This document shows, piece by piece, positions 16,048 to 25,007 of a stretch of 64,000 nt of DNA. Origin of the DNA: Hungatella sp. UBA4396. GTDB taxonomy: Bacteria > Bacillota > Clostridia > Lachnospirales > Lachnospiraceae. The notes beneath the pieces were generated by a model. The model had not been told where the DNA came from and did no database searches. It saw only the letters and a list, made by a program, of their open reading frames with translations. Both the position numbers and the translations under genes were made by a program. The DNA lies in assembly GCA_002389905.1 (NCBI GenBank), contig DGRE01000050.1, positions 1 to 64,000 on the forward strand. The letters run 5' to 3'. Each line of letters opens with the position of its first letter. Within the stretch, counting starts at the first letter, position 1.

Positions 16048-18486
16048 TTATTTTCCTGCAAATAATCCTTCCGCATAGTTTACGGAAGCCATGGCATCCC
16101 GGCAATACTGGTCAGCCCCTATGGTTTCTGCATAATCTTTCGTCAAAACTGCTCCTCCCACCATCACCTTTACGTGAGGCGCTTCCTTGCGAAGCTGGCG
16201 GATGGTCTCCTCCATGCTGGGAACTGTGGTAGTCATAAGAGCGCTTAAGCCCACCAGGCTCACCCCGTCCCTTACAGCGGTTTCCACCACTGTTTCCGGC
16301 GGCACATCCTTTCCAAGATCAATCACATCGTAGCTGTAATTTTCCAAAAGCACCTTGACGATGTTCTTTCCGATATCATGGATGTCCCCTTTTACCGTAG
16401 CCAGAATGATACGGCCCTTTTTCTCCTGTGCCGCACCGCTCATAGCCATCTGCTCTTTTATAACCTCAAAGGCCGCCTTGGCCGCCTCTGCGCTCATGAG
16501 AAGCTGGGGAAGGAAAACAGTTCCCTTTTCAAAGCCCTTTCCCACCCGGTCCAGAGCTGGAATCATCTCTTCATTAATAATGGTCAAAGGCTCTTTTTCC
16601 TTTAAAAGCTCCTTTACCGCAGCATGTGCCCTGTCCTTTAAGCCCTTGGCAATGCTCTCTGCCAGGGTGATCTCACCGACCGAAGCATTTCCCGGACCAG
16701 AACTGCCTCCCGGCCTTACCGTCTCTCCCAGAGTGGCCACCTGGCCGCTGTAAACAGCAATATAATCACTGCACTGGGGATCTAAGTCCGCAAGGGCTCT
16801 GTAGCTGTAATAAGAGCGCATCATTGCCTCTGAATTAGGGTTAATGATTGCAGCACTCAAGCCGTTTTGTAATGCCATGGCAAAAAAGGTGGAATTGACA
16901 ATTTCTCTCTGGGGCAGTCCGAAGGAAATGTTGGAAACTCCCAAGGTGGTTCTGCCTCCCAGCTCATCCCTGATCCTTCGCAGGGCTTCCAGAGTGACTA
17001 AAGCTCCCTGGCTGTCGGAACTTACGGTCATGCACAAGGCATCAATCACAATATCCTTTGGAGAAATTCCATATTCCGCTGCATAGGCATATATTTTCTT
17101 CGCCACCTGGATTCTGCCTTCAGCTGTTTCCGGTATTCCGTCTTCGTCAAGAGCCAGAGCCACTACAACACCTCCATACTTCCTGACAAGAGGGAAGATG
17201 GCATCCATCACTTCTTTTTTTCCGTTTACAGAATTGATCATGGGCTTTCCATTATAAATTCTCATGGCCTTTTCCATGGCTTCGATATTGGAAGTATCAA
17301 TCTGGAGAGGCAGGTCAATGATGCTTTGAAGCTCCTTTACCACCTCCACCATCATGGAAGGCTCGTCGATTTCCGGAAGACCCACATTGACATCCAGCAC
17401 ATGAGCACCGTTATCCTGCTGAGCCACACCCTCTCTCAAAATGTATTCCAGGTTGTGATCCCTGAGAGCCTGCTTGAACTTGGCTTTTCCCGTGGGATTG
17501 ATTCTCTCTCCGATAATGACCGGGTCACATCCGATGACAACGGCCTGGGCATAAGAGGACACCACAGTCCGGTTCTTTTTATCCGGCATTCTGGCTGGAA
17601 GGTGCTTGCAGAGGGCGGCGGTCTTTTCAATGTGCTCCGGTGTAGTTCCGCAGCAGCCTCCCACCACACAGGCTCCCATGTCCACAATTTCCTTCATGAC
17701 TACCGCAAACTCATCGGCATCAATGTCATAAACTGTCCGTCCGCCTTCGCTTCTTGGAAGACCGGCGTTGGGATTGACAATGACCGGTATGGAAACCACC
17801 TTCATGATATCGGATAAAATCCCCTTCATCTGCACCGGGCCAAGGCCGCAGTTGATTCCAAGGGCATCCGCTCCAAGACCTTCCAAAAGGGCCACTGTGG
17901 ACTCCACATTTCCTCCTGTCAGAAGTTTTCCCTTTTCATCGAAGATCATAGTCACAAATACCGGAAGACTGGAGTTTTCCTTGGCAGCCAGAACAGCGGC
18001 CTTGGCCTCATAGCTGTCGCTCATGGTCTCTATGATGACCAAATCCGCCCCTTCCCGCTCTCCAATCCGCACCACCTGGGCAAACAACTCATAAGCGTCT
18101 TCAAAGTCCAGATCTCCCAGAGGCTTTAAAAGCTTTCCCGTAGGCCCTATATCAAGAGCAACGTACCCTTTATCCTTTCCGGCAGGGTAAGAGGCTGTTT
18201 TCACCGCCTCTTTGGCATTTCTCAAAGCCCCTGTCACTATTTCCTCCAGGTCAAACTCCGCACCCTGATAAAACTTCAAGCCATTGGCTCCAAAGGTATT
18301 GGTGGTTATAATATCTGCTCCTGCCTCCAAATAGTCCCGGTGGATCTTTGTGATGATTTCCGGATGGCTGACATTCCAGGTTTCCGGCAGCTCTCCCGGT
18401 TTTAAGCCATTGGCCTGGAGAAGGCTTCCCATACCTCCGTCAAAAAATACGATCCTCTTCTTTATCTCTTCCAAAATCCCTGTCAT
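16048..18486 (-). CDS. metH: Cobalamin-dependent methionine synthase lacking the reactivation domain
   Basis: About 812 aa. Domains in order: homocysteine S-methyltransferase (1-300, zinc ligands in GINCG and GGCCGTTPEH), pterin-binding methyltetrahydrofolate domain (~320-590, DVNVGLPEID, RINPTG), helical cap (~600-690) and B12-binding domain with GDIHDIGKN at 700-708, where the His is the lower cobalt ligand. It transfers methyl from 5-methyl-THF to homocysteine. E. coli MetH (~1230 aa) has a fourth SAM-binding reactivation domain; here that function is on the separate upstream gene. The ATG at 18486 has GGAGGAA upstream. Confidence 0.95.
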   Translation of the reverse strand: MTGILEEIKKRIVFFDGGMGSLLQANGLKPGELPETWNVSHPEIITKIHRDYLEAGADIITTNTFGANGLKFYQGAEFDLEEIVTGALRNAKEAVKTASYPAGKDKGYVALDIGPTGKLLKPLGDLDFEDAYELFAQVVRIGEREGADLVIIETMSDSYEAKAAVLAAKENSSLPVFVTMIFDEKGKLLTGGNVESTVALLEGLGADALGINCGLGPVQMKGILSDIMKVVSIPVIVNPNAGLPRSEGGRTVYDIDADEFAVVMKEIVDMGACVVGGCCGTTPEHIEKTAALCKHLPARMPDKKNRTVVSSYAQAVVIGCDPVIIGERINPTGKAKFKQALRDHNLEYILREGVAQQDNGAHVLDVNVGLPEIDEPSMMVEVVKELQSIIDLPLQIDTSNIEAMEKAMRIYNGKPMINSVNGKKEVMDAIFPLVRKYGGVVVALALDEDGIPETAEGRIQVAKKIYAYAAEYGISPKDIVIDALCMTVSSDSQGALVTLEALRRIRDELGGRTTLGVSNISFGLPQREIVNSTFFAMALQNGLSAAIINPNSEAMMRSYYSYRALADLDPQCSDYIAVYSGQVATLGETVRPGGSSGPGNASVGEITLAESIAKGLKDRAHAAVKELLKEKEPLTIINEEMIPALDRVGKGFEKGTVFLPQLLMSAEAAKAAFEVIKEQMAMSGAAQEKKGRIILATVKGDIHDIGKNIVKVLLENYSYDVIDLGKDVPPETVVETAVRDGVSLVGLSALMTTTVPSMEETIRQLRKEAPHVKVMVGGAVLTKDYAETIGADQYCRDAMASVNYAEGLFAGK

Positions 18487-18504
18487 ACGTTCCTCCATCT
18501 GTTC

Positions 18505-18549
18505 CTAGGGTGTGTCTGAAAACTACTTGTTCTTTCGGACACGCCCTAG
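18505..18549. other. Strong hairpin between the activation gene and metH
   Basis: CTAGGGTGTGTC (18505-18516) pairs with GACACGCCCTAG (18538-18549), one G-U pair. It overlaps the stop codon of the activation protein and ends just before the metH ribosome binding site. There is no T tract, so it is not a normal terminator. It may shape translation or mRNA processing, or be a small inserted palindrome. Confidence 0.65.
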
Positions 18550-19190
18550 CTTCTTCTGTAAGCACAGTCTGTCTTTGCACACGCCTCGCAGCCCTTCACA
18601 TCACAGCGGTGAGGCTTCCCGCTGACTCCCATTACGGCAGTAACCGACTTGGAAGGAGCCATGAGAAGGCTGTCCGTCAGCATGATTCCCACCCTCTTGG
18701 GGGTTTCTAAAACTGCGGTAATATCTCTCTGGCATTCCAAAGGAAAATCCCCGTAGCCCGGGCTGAACCTGGGTCTTAAATAAAGGCCCTTAGCTTCATA
18801 TTCCTGCTTTAAAAGCCTGTTTTCCTCATCACAGTACTCCTCAATCATAGCCGCTGCCGCTGCCTGCATAATCACAGCTTTGCTCATTTGAAGCTTTGTA
18901 TACTTATGAAGCAGCACATCCACACCGGCTCCCAAGGTTGCGGCAAATAAAATCACCTGCTCACAGTCCTTTAAATTCTTGCTCAAATTCCTGCTCTTTG
19001 CCTGAAATACAGTAAAGTCAATTCCATCATCAGGAAGCAGCCTTAAGGGATAGACCCTGCTGATGCTTTTGGGGGAGGCTGCGGCCGTAAGCTCCTTTAA
19101 ACACTCCTCTATCAGGGCATTTACGGTTTCATCCCCTTCATTTCCCCCGTATCCTAAATATCTCCGAATTTCCCGGCGGCTGATTTCCAT
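18546..19190 (-). CDS. Stand-alone methionine synthase activation (reactivation) domain protein
   Basis: About 214 aa, matching in size the C-terminal SAM-binding activation domain of MetH but encoded as its own gene. Conserved pieces include the RFSPGYGDFPLE segment with Arg and Tyr that bind SAM, and LTDSLLMAPSKSVTAVMG. It would remethylate oxidised cob(II)alamin on the metH product encoded 60 bp downstream. The C terminus is Cys-rich (CDVKGCEACAKTDCAYR), resembling a metal or cluster site, a common feature of the stand-alone form. Start chosen at MEISRRE, seven bases after GGGAGG. Confidence 0.88.
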   Translation of the reverse strand: MEISRREIRRYLGYGGNEGDETVNALIEECLKELTAAASPKSISRVYPLRLLPDDGIDFTVFQAKSRNLSKNLKDCEQVILFAATLGAGVDVLLHKYTKLQMSKAVIMQAAAAAMIEEYCDEENRLLKQEYEAKGLYLRPRFSPGYGDFPLECQRDITAVLETPKRVGIMLTDSLLMAPSKSVTAVMGVSGKPHRCDVKGCEACAKTDCAYRRS

Positions 19191-19211
19191 TGCCATACCT
19201 CCCTGTCAGCT

Positions 19212-19255
19212 TTTAAAAATGGGACCGGACCCTTGAAAAGGAACCGGACCCATTT
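19212..19255 (-). terminator. Intrinsic terminator after metF
   Basis: Minus strand: AAATGGGTCCGG pairs with CCGGTCCCATTT (plus 19244-19255 and 19217-19228), followed by TTTTT. It separates metF from the activation gene, so the latter needs read-through or its own promoter; none was obvious in the 20 bp left. Confidence 0.8.
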
Positions 19256-19263
19256 GACGTAAA

Positions 19264-20121
19264 TCACAGTATCTCAGAGAGGTTCTCCTTGATTTTTAAA
19301 GCGATATCCGGCTTGTTAAGGGAATAGACGTGAATGGCATCCACTCCGTTGGCAATGAGATCAATGATCTGTTCTGTTGCATAGGCAATTCCCGCCTGCT
19401 TCATGGCTGCCGGATTGTCTCCGAACCGGTCTAAAATTGCCTTGAACCTGGAAGGCAGATAGGTTCCGGAAAGCTGGCAGATCCTGGCGATCTGCTTTAC
19501 ATTAGTTACAGGCATAATTCCTGCCACCACCGGAACTGTAACCCCCTTTTCCCGGATGCGGTACAAATAATTATATAATATATTGTTGTCAAAAAACATC
19601 TGAGTAGTGACAAAATCGCATCCTGCCTCCACCTTCTGTTTTAAATAATCCATGTCAACGGTCTTGCTCACAGACTCCACATGCCCCTCCGGATAACAGG
19701 CTGCGCCGATGCAGAAATCTCCTGCCTCCTTAATATCCCGGATCAGCTCCGAAGCATAGCGGTAATCTGTGGCAATGGGGCCATCCTGGGGAATATCTCC
19801 CCTGAGGGCCAGCACATTTTCAATTCCTGCTTCCTTTAATTCCTTAAGGACCTGGCGGACCTTTTCCTTTGTAGAAGACACACAGGTCAAATGAGCCAGG
19901 GCAGTCACGTTATAATTGTGATAAACACCGGAAGCGATATCCACAGTATACTGGCTGGTGCCTCCGCCCGCTCCGTATGTAACACTCATAAAAGCCGGAT
20001 TCAGCTTTGCAATCTCTGATGCAGCGTGCTCTACGGACTCAAACTTATCCTCTGTTTTTGGAGGAAATATTTCAAAAGACAGGGTTGGCTTTCCCTGGCC
20101 CAATATTTCTTTTATCTTCAT
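19264..20121 (-). CDS. metF: 5,10-methylenetetrahydrofolate reductase
   Basis: Flavoprotein of 285 aa that reduces methylene-THF to 5-methyl-THF, the methyl donor used by MetH downstream. Diagnostic segments: LSFEIFPPKTED, with the catalytic Glu; FMSVTYGAGG; HLTCVS; ALRGDIP; and GCDFVTTQMFFD. Length and start agree with the family; AGGAGA lies before the ATG. It follows the zinc-ribbon protein gene by 36 bp. In acetogenic clostridia the same enzyme also feeds the Wood-Ljungdahl pathway, but no such genes are present here. Confidence 0.96.
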   Translation of the reverse strand: MKIKEILGQGKPTLSFEIFPPKTEDKFESVEHAASEIAKLNPAFMSVTYGAGGGTSQYTVDIASGVYHNYNVTALAHLTCVSSTKEKVRQVLKELKEAGIENVLALRGDIPQDGPIATDYRYASELIRDIKEAGDFCIGAACYPEGHVESVSKTVDMDYLKQKVEAGCDFVTTQMFFDNNILYNYLYRIREKGVTVPVVAGIMPVTNVKQIARICQLSGTYLPSRFKAILDRFGDNPAAMKQAGIAYATEQIIDLIANGVDAIHVYSLNKPDIALKIKENLSEIL

Positions 20122-20157
20122 TCTGTCTGTCTCCTATTCCTTGCTTCTTTTCATCTC

Positions 20158-21108
20158 TTATAATTCCTGATTTTCTATCTCTACAGGAGCTCCGCACTCC
20201 ACAAAGACCGACACTCCGTCCTCTTCCTGATAAATGCTGACGTAAAACAGCCCTTCCAGAACAAATCCTTCACCGTTTTCTGCAAAATCCGCCCTGGCCT
20301 TTTCCATAATGCCAGAAATGCTGCTTTCCTCCTCCGGAATCAGGGCCAGAGACTCCACAACCCTTAAAAACTCCTCTAAAAAGGCGAAGGAAACTTCCTG
20401 GCTCTTAAGAAATGACGAATACTCATGAAGTTCGCCTGTGGCAGTGTCGTAATCGATATCCGCATACTGGTACACATAGTCCTCACCGCCTGCTTCCTGC
20501 ACCTCATCCTCAAAGGAAAAGCTTTCCGAGGTCTGATAATAAGTGACAACGCCTGTCTCCTCTTCAAAGCCGTAGTTGTCTGAATAAACCTCTTCCCGTT
20601 CCACCTGGTATTCATAGTAAGATTCAATGAAAAAACGGTTCATGGCATCTGCAGCCTCTTTCCCGTTTACAGGAAAATGCTGGTATCCGGTGCACGATAC
20701 CCCGGCAGACTTCACATCATCTTCTTCAAACTCCAAATAGTCCGAATCACCGTAATACTCTTCTTCCCAATTGCTTTTGCTGTTCACATTAGACTCTTTT
20801 GCCAGCATAAGGCCTATGAAAAATACAAAAACCAGCAGCATAAGGAACATTCCGGCCGCTATGCCGCCATAAACATAAATCTTTCCGGATTTTCCGGCAG
20901 GAGAAGTCCGGGGCGGCGTTGGGACGGGAACCGGTTTCCGTTGTAAAACAACTTTCTGCTCCCCTTCTTTTTCGCCGCCAGGGCGCATTTCATTCAAGTA
21001 ATAATCCGTATTCCACATTACCGGCTGCCGTATCACCCGTCTGCACTGCTTACAGTAATTGGTATCACCCAGCGAAGTGTCGCATACCGGACAAATCTTT
21101 TTCATCAT
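20158..21108 (-). CDS. Zinc-ribbon membrane protein of unknown function
   Basis: 316 aa, not assigned to a characterised family. An N-terminal zinc ribbon (CPVC at 7-10 and CKQC at about 19-22) is followed by a Pro-rich linker, one transmembrane helix near residues 80-105, and an acidic extracytoplasmic domain of about 210 residues rich in Asp, Glu and Tyr. The topology places the zinc ribbon inside and the acidic domain outside. It lies between a 108-aa acidic protein and metF in one run of minus-strand genes; the context gives no firm role. Confidence 0.7.
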   Translation of the reverse strand: MMKKICPVCDTSLGDTNYCKQCRRVIRQPVMWNTDYYLNEMRPGGEKEGEQKVVLQRKPVPVPTPPRTSPAGKSGKIYVYGGIAAGMFLMLLVFVFFIGLMLAKESNVNSKSNWEEEYYGDSDYLEFEEDDVKSAGVSCTGYQHFPVNGKEAADAMNRFFIESYYEYQVEREEVYSDNYGFEEETGVVTYYQTSESFSFEDEVQEAGGEDYVYQYADIDYDTATGELHEYSSFLKSQEVSFAFLEEFLRVVESLALIPEEESSISGIMEKARADFAENGEGFVLEGLFYVSIYQEEDGVSVFVECGAPVEIENQEL

Positions 21109-21122
21109 GGAAACTTCCCCCT

Positions 21123-21449
21123 TTATCCCAGCACCAGATGAGCCACAGCAATTTCATCATCCTCCCGAAATCCCTGGGCGCAGACCTGGATGTCGTAAAC
21201 GTACTTTTCATCAAGCCCGGTCATGGACGCGATGGATTCAATGCTGTTCCCCTTCTGAGCCAGGTCCAGCACCTGACGTACATCTGAAATGGTCTTTTTC
21301 AACAGCTCATCAGAAGGACCGCCTGTATTCAATCCTTCCTCCCTGATCTCAGACTCAGAAATAAAATCCTCCAGAGACAGCTTCTTTTCTTCCCCATTTC
21401 CGCTGTAGTATTCCTCGGACAGCTCCCAGTCCCCATCCTCCTTGAACAT
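21123..21449 (-). CDS. Small acidic protein with a helix-turn-helix-like segment
   Basis: 108 aa, strongly acidic in the first half. Residues ~67-88 (AQKGNSIESIASMTGLDEKY) look like the recognition part of a helix-turn-helix or a sigma-factor-like helix pair. No family was recognised. The start has AAAGGAG upstream and lies just past the ftsZ terminator, so it opens a new unit with the zinc-ribbon gene 14 bp downstream; the two probably act together. Confidence 0.65.
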   Translation of the reverse strand: MFKEDGDWELSEEYYSGNGEEKKLSLEDFISESEIREEGLNTGGPSDELLKKTISDVRQVLDLAQKGNSIESIASMTGLDEKYVYDIQVCAQGFREDDEIAVAHLVLG

Positions 21450-21472
21450 GGTCTGTTACTCCTTTCAAAAAC

Positions 21473-21496
21473 AGGCAGGTTCCCGCGAACCTGCCT
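21473..21496 (-). terminator. Intrinsic terminator after ftsZ
   Basis: Perfect 10-bp stem AGGCAGGTTC / GAACCTGCCT with a 4-nt loop, followed on the minus strand by GTTTTTG, 24 bp past the ftsZ stop. It ends the division cluster. Confidence 0.85.
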
Positions 21497-21519
21497 CATT
21501 ATTTATTCGGTGTACTTAA

Positions 21520-22845
21520 TTATCTCTTATTTCTCAAAAAATCCGGAATATTGATCTGTACTTCCTTATTTACCGTAGGACGGTACGGCTGACCGGCTGG
21601 CTGACCAGCACCCTGTCCGCTGTTTTGTCCCTGGTAACCCGGCCTTGTGTAACCGCCCTGAGCTCCGTAATTGGGGTTCTGGCCGCTGTAGCTGCCGCTG
21701 TTGTTATTAGGATTATTATAAGCCGGATTGGAATAATTAGCATTTCCATAACTGGGATTATAGTTCTGATTGTATTGAGGAGCTGCTGTAGCCGCTGCCT
21801 CCTGATTTACGGCCTGGTTAGGGACCGCTTTAGGCTGTTTATAGTTAGGATTGGAAAAATTGGTCATCACTCTGGATACAGGAGTTTCCGCCTGCTTGTC
21901 CTCTAAACCGGTGGCAATGACTGTGATGCTGGCTTCGTCATGGGAATTCTCATCATACATGGCACCAAAGATGATGTTTGCATCGTCTCCTGCCATCTCC
22001 TGGACATAGCTGGCCGCTTCATTGGCCTCGATCAGGCTGATATCGCCGGAAATGTTGATGATCACATGGGAAGCGCCTTCGATGGTGGTTTCCAGCAGAG
22101 GGCTGGAAACGGCCTGCTTCACTGCTTCCAGGGCCTTTTCATCGCCTTTTGCCCTTCCGATTCCGATATGTGCAATGCCCTTGTCCGTCATGACGGTCTG
22201 AACATCGGCAAAATCCAGGTTAATGAGGCCGGGAACATTGATCAAGTCAGTGATTCCCTGAACGGCCTGCTGAAGAACTTCATCAGCCTTTTTTAAAGCG
22301 TCAGGCATGGTGGTGCGCCTGTCCACGATTTCCAGCAAGCGGTCATTGGGGATGACAATTAAGGTGTCCACATTCTCTTTTAAACGCTCAATACCTGCAG
22401 TGGCATTGGTCATACGGGTCTTTGCTTCAAAGCGGAAAGGCTTTGTCACAACGCCTACTGTCAGGATTCCCATATCCTTTGCAATCTTTGCAACAACAGG
22501 GGCTGCACCTGTACCGGTACCGCCTCCCATGCCGCAGGTGACGAATACCATATCCGCACCCTTCATGGTCTGGGCTAAATCGTCCGCATTCTCTTCTGCT
22601 GCCTTTTCTCCGACTTCCGGCTTAGCTCCTGCGCCAAGTCCTTTTGTCAGCTTTTCTCCGATCTGCATAGCAGTAGGAGCCTTGCAAAACTGCAACGCCT
22701 GCTTGTCCGTATTGATCCCAAGAAATTCTACACCAGCTATATTCTCATCTATCATGCGGTTAACCGCATTGTTTCCGGCACCGCCTACACCGATCACCAG
22801 AATCCTTGCGGCATTATCCGCCTCATTTATCTTAATCTCCAACAA
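21520..22845 (-). CDS. ftsZ: Cell division protein FtsZ
   Basis: Tubulin-like GTPase (441 aa) that forms the division ring. The nucleotide loop GGGTGTG is at 107-113, with VGGAGNNAVNRMI at 20-32 and the T7 loop NLDFADVQ. Residues ~1-320 are the ordered core. Residues ~325-425 are an unusually long Asn/Gln/Tyr/Gly/Pro-rich linker, and the C-terminal peptide VQINIPDFLRNKR is the docking tail for FtsA/SepF-type partners. The start is TTG (AAAGGAGG eight bases upstream; no ATG fits). It has its own promoter at 22897-22925. Confidence 0.97.
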   Translation of the reverse strand: MLEIKINEADNAARILVIGVGGAGNNAVNRMIDENIAGVEFLGINTDKQALQFCKAPTAMQIGEKLTKGLGAGAKPEVGEKAAEENADDLAQTMKGADMVFVTCGMGGGTGTGAAPVVAKIAKDMGILTVGVVTKPFRFEAKTRMTNATAGIERLKENVDTLIVIPNDRLLEIVDRRTTMPDALKKADEVLQQAVQGITDLINVPGLINLDFADVQTVMTDKGIAHIGIGRAKGDEKALEAVKQAVSSPLLETTIEGASHVIINISGDISLIEANEAASYVQEMAGDDANIIFGAMYDENSHDEASITVIATGLEDKQAETPVSRVMTNFSNPNYKQPKAVPNQAVNQEAAATAAPQYNQNYNPSYGNANYSNPAYNNPNNNSGSYSGQNPNYGAQGGYTRPGYQGQNSGQGAGQPAGQPYRPTVNKEVQINIPDFLRNKR

Positions 22846-22896
22846 GATTATATCCTCCTTTAACCATAAACAGCTTACTGTATAAACCTATCTAAT

Positions 22897-22925
22897 ATAA
22901 TATTTGATTTTCCAAAAAATATCAA
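22897..22925 (-). promoter_or_regulatory. Promoter directly upstream of ftsZ
   Basis: Minus strand: -35 TTGATA (plus 22920-22925), 17-bp spacer, -10 TATTAT (plus 22897-22902). It would let ftsZ be expressed separately from the dcw cluster. Confidence 0.65.
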
Positions 22926-22963
22926 CCATTTTTTAAACAAAATTCCAAGCAAAATATGTAAAT

Positions 22964-23692
22964 TCATGAATCCTTCACAAATCGGTAAGAAGTGACTGTT
23001 TCCGCCTCATTATAAGTATCCAGATAAAGAGTTCCCGACAGCCCCTCCAAAACAGGCAATTGATCCTTCAGTTCCGAGATCTTGCCGTTCATCTGGCTAT
23101 TGCTTCCCAGAAAAACACGGACCTGCCCCATGGTCAGGCTGGCATTGCCATGGGTATCATAGTGAACCTCATCCACTGTGATCTCATGAGTGGTCAGCAT
23201 CTGGGTCAGAGTGAGGATTTCATCAAAGACCCGGCCGTTTTCCACCGGAAGGGGCTGGTGGAGGGCAATGTGCCCGAATTTCAGCCCCGTAATCCACGGA
23301 ATTCCCTCCAGACGCGCGCTGAAGCTTTCCACCACGATCCCGTCCTTATCAAAATATAAGTAGCTTCCCATATAGGAAACATAGCCCACTACCGACTTTT
23401 CATAAACAATCACTTCCACCTTGAACGGGCTTGTGAATACGATTTTGTAATCCTCTACAAACGGAATCTGTTCATGTTCCTTAAACCGGTCCCGGTAAAA
23501 GCATACAGCCGCATTCCGGCTCCAGCTGTCCTGAAACAAAAAGCTCTCAATCTGCTCTGCCGTGTATTTTTTGTTTCCGGTCACCTTAATTTCCTTGATC
23601 TGCAGGAAAAAAAACAAGATAGCTCCCAAAAGGAGCACCGATACCGCTGTCATTAACTTTACTTTTCTTCTGCTCTTTTTTGTATCCTTCAT
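22964..23692 (-). CDS. ftsQ: Cell division protein FtsQ/DivIB
   Basis: About 242 aa: basic cytoplasmic tail (MKDTKKSRRKVK), one transmembrane helix (~14-33), then the POTRA domain (KEIKVTGNKKYTAEQIESFL) and the FtsQ beta domain. It links FtsL/FtsB with the septal synthase in the divisome. The ATG overlaps the murA stop as ATGA and has AGAGGAA upstream, so it is coupled to murA; reading from an earlier TTG would put residues into the murA end. The last gene before the ftsZ promoter. Confidence 0.88.
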   Translation of the reverse strand: MKDTKKSRRKVKLMTAVSVLLLGAILFFFLQIKEIKVTGNKKYTAEQIESFLFQDSWSRNAAVCFYRDRFKEHEQIPFVEDYKIVFTSPFKVEVIVYEKSVVGYVSYMGSYLYFDKDGIVVESFSARLEGIPWITGLKFGHIALHQPLPVENGRVFDEILTLTQMLTTHEITVDEVHYDTHGNASLTMGQVRVFLGSNSQMNGKISELKDQLPVLEGLSGTLYLDTYNEAETVTSYRFVKDS

Positions 23693-24939
23693 TCCATTCC
23701 TCTGATTGCTGCCCCAAGACCGGCCAAATCCCGGCAAATATTTTCATATCCCCGCTCAATATGATGGCAGTCGTGAATTTCCGTCATTCCTTCACTGGCC
23801 AGACCTGCTATCACAAGAGCCGCACCACCCCTTAAATCCGTAGCTGTCACGGAATTTCCCTTTAAGGGATGCTGTCCGTGGATAACAGCCTTTTTTTCCT
23901 CTACTATAATGTCAGCTCCAAGCCGCTTCAATTCTTCTGCTGTCTTAAACCGTCCTTCAAAAATTGTCTCTGAAATGCGGCTGGTTCCTATGGAAACAGC
24001 CATAACTGCCATGAGCTGTGACTGAAGGTCCGTAGGAAATCCCGGATAGGGCTCTGTCACCACATCGAGGGCATCAGGCCGCCCCATCATGGATACTTCC
24101 AGGTGATTTTCATACTCCCTGATCTCTGCCCCCATTTTTTCAGAAATCCGGAGGGCAGACCTTAAATCCTCAGGCAGAATGCCTTTCATTGCAATGCTTC
24201 CCTGTGCCGCCATAACAGCTGCTAAGTAGGTTCCGGCCACGATCCGGTCTCCTGCCACAGTAAACTCAGAATCGTGAAGCTGTTTTACTCCTGTAACTGC
24301 CAGCCTGGAGGTTCCTGCTCCGTGGATTCTGGCTCCCATGTTGTTTAAAAAGCTGCACAGCGACTTAATTTCCGGTTCCTTTGCAGCCCCATGGATTACC
24401 GTGACTCCTTCTGCATAAACCGCAGCCATCAGAGCATTTTCCGTGGCTCCCACGCTGGGGAACGGGAAGTAAATATCAGCGCCTCCAAGTTTCTTTGCCG
24501 AAACAATCAGCTTATCCCCTTTTTCTTCAACTCCTGCGCCAAGGGCGCGAAAGGCCATCAAATGCAGATCAATAGGCCTCTTTCCTATGGAACAGCCGCC
24601 GGGAAAGCTGGTGACTGCACTGCCGGTTCTGCCAAGGAGGGGACCGGACAGGATGATAGAGGATCTCATGCTTTTTATATACTCCTCCGGAATCTCTGAC
24701 TGAGATAAGGAGGAACCGTCAATGGTCAGCCTGTGCCCGTCTAAACTGCAACTGCAGCCAATGCTCTGAAGTATCCCCAGCATACAGAACACATCCTGTA
24801 TCCTGGGGACGTTATGGATCACTGTCCTGCCTTTGTGAAGAACCGCCGCTGCCATTATGGGCAGTGCCGCATTCTTGGAACCCTGAACTTTTATCTCACC
24901 TTCTAAAGACCGTAACCCCTGGATCTGTATGATAGACAA
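23689..24939 (-). CDS. murA: UDP-N-acetylglucosamine 1-carboxyvinyltransferase
   Basis: First committed enzyme of peptidoglycan synthesis (416 aa), adding enolpyruvate from PEP to UDP-GlcNAc. The catalytic Cys116, target of fosfomycin, is in FPGGCSIGKRP. Also visible: the N-terminal GSKNAALP with the catalytic Lys, and the TEPYPGFPTDLQ loop. Start is TTG with GGGAGG seven bases upstream; no ATG is available. The gene is placed where murG often stands, between ftsW and ftsQ. Confidence 0.96.
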   Translation of the reverse strand: MSIIQIQGLRSLEGEIKVQGSKNAALPIMAAAVLHKGRTVIHNVPRIQDVFCMLGILQSIGCSCSLDGHRLTIDGSSLSQSEIPEEYIKSMRSSIILSGPLLGRTGSAVTSFPGGCSIGKRPIDLHLMAFRALGAGVEEKGDKLIVSAKKLGGADIYFPFPSVGATENALMAAVYAEGVTVIHGAAKEPEIKSLCSFLNNMGARIHGAGTSRLAVTGVKQLHDSEFTVAGDRIVAGTYLAAVMAAQGSIAMKGILPEDLRSALRISEKMGAEIREYENHLEVSMMGRPDALDVVTEPYPGFPTDLQSQLMAVMAVSIGTSRISETIFEGRFKTAEELKRLGADIIVEEKKAVIHGQHPLKGNSVTATDLRGGAALVIAGLASEGMTEIHDCHHIERGYENICRDLAGLGAAIRGME

Positions 24940-25007
24940 TCCGCTACCTCCCGTGGCTTCTTATATACTATCCTATGTAAAAAGCGAGAGAATGGTTTCA
25001 TATCTCA

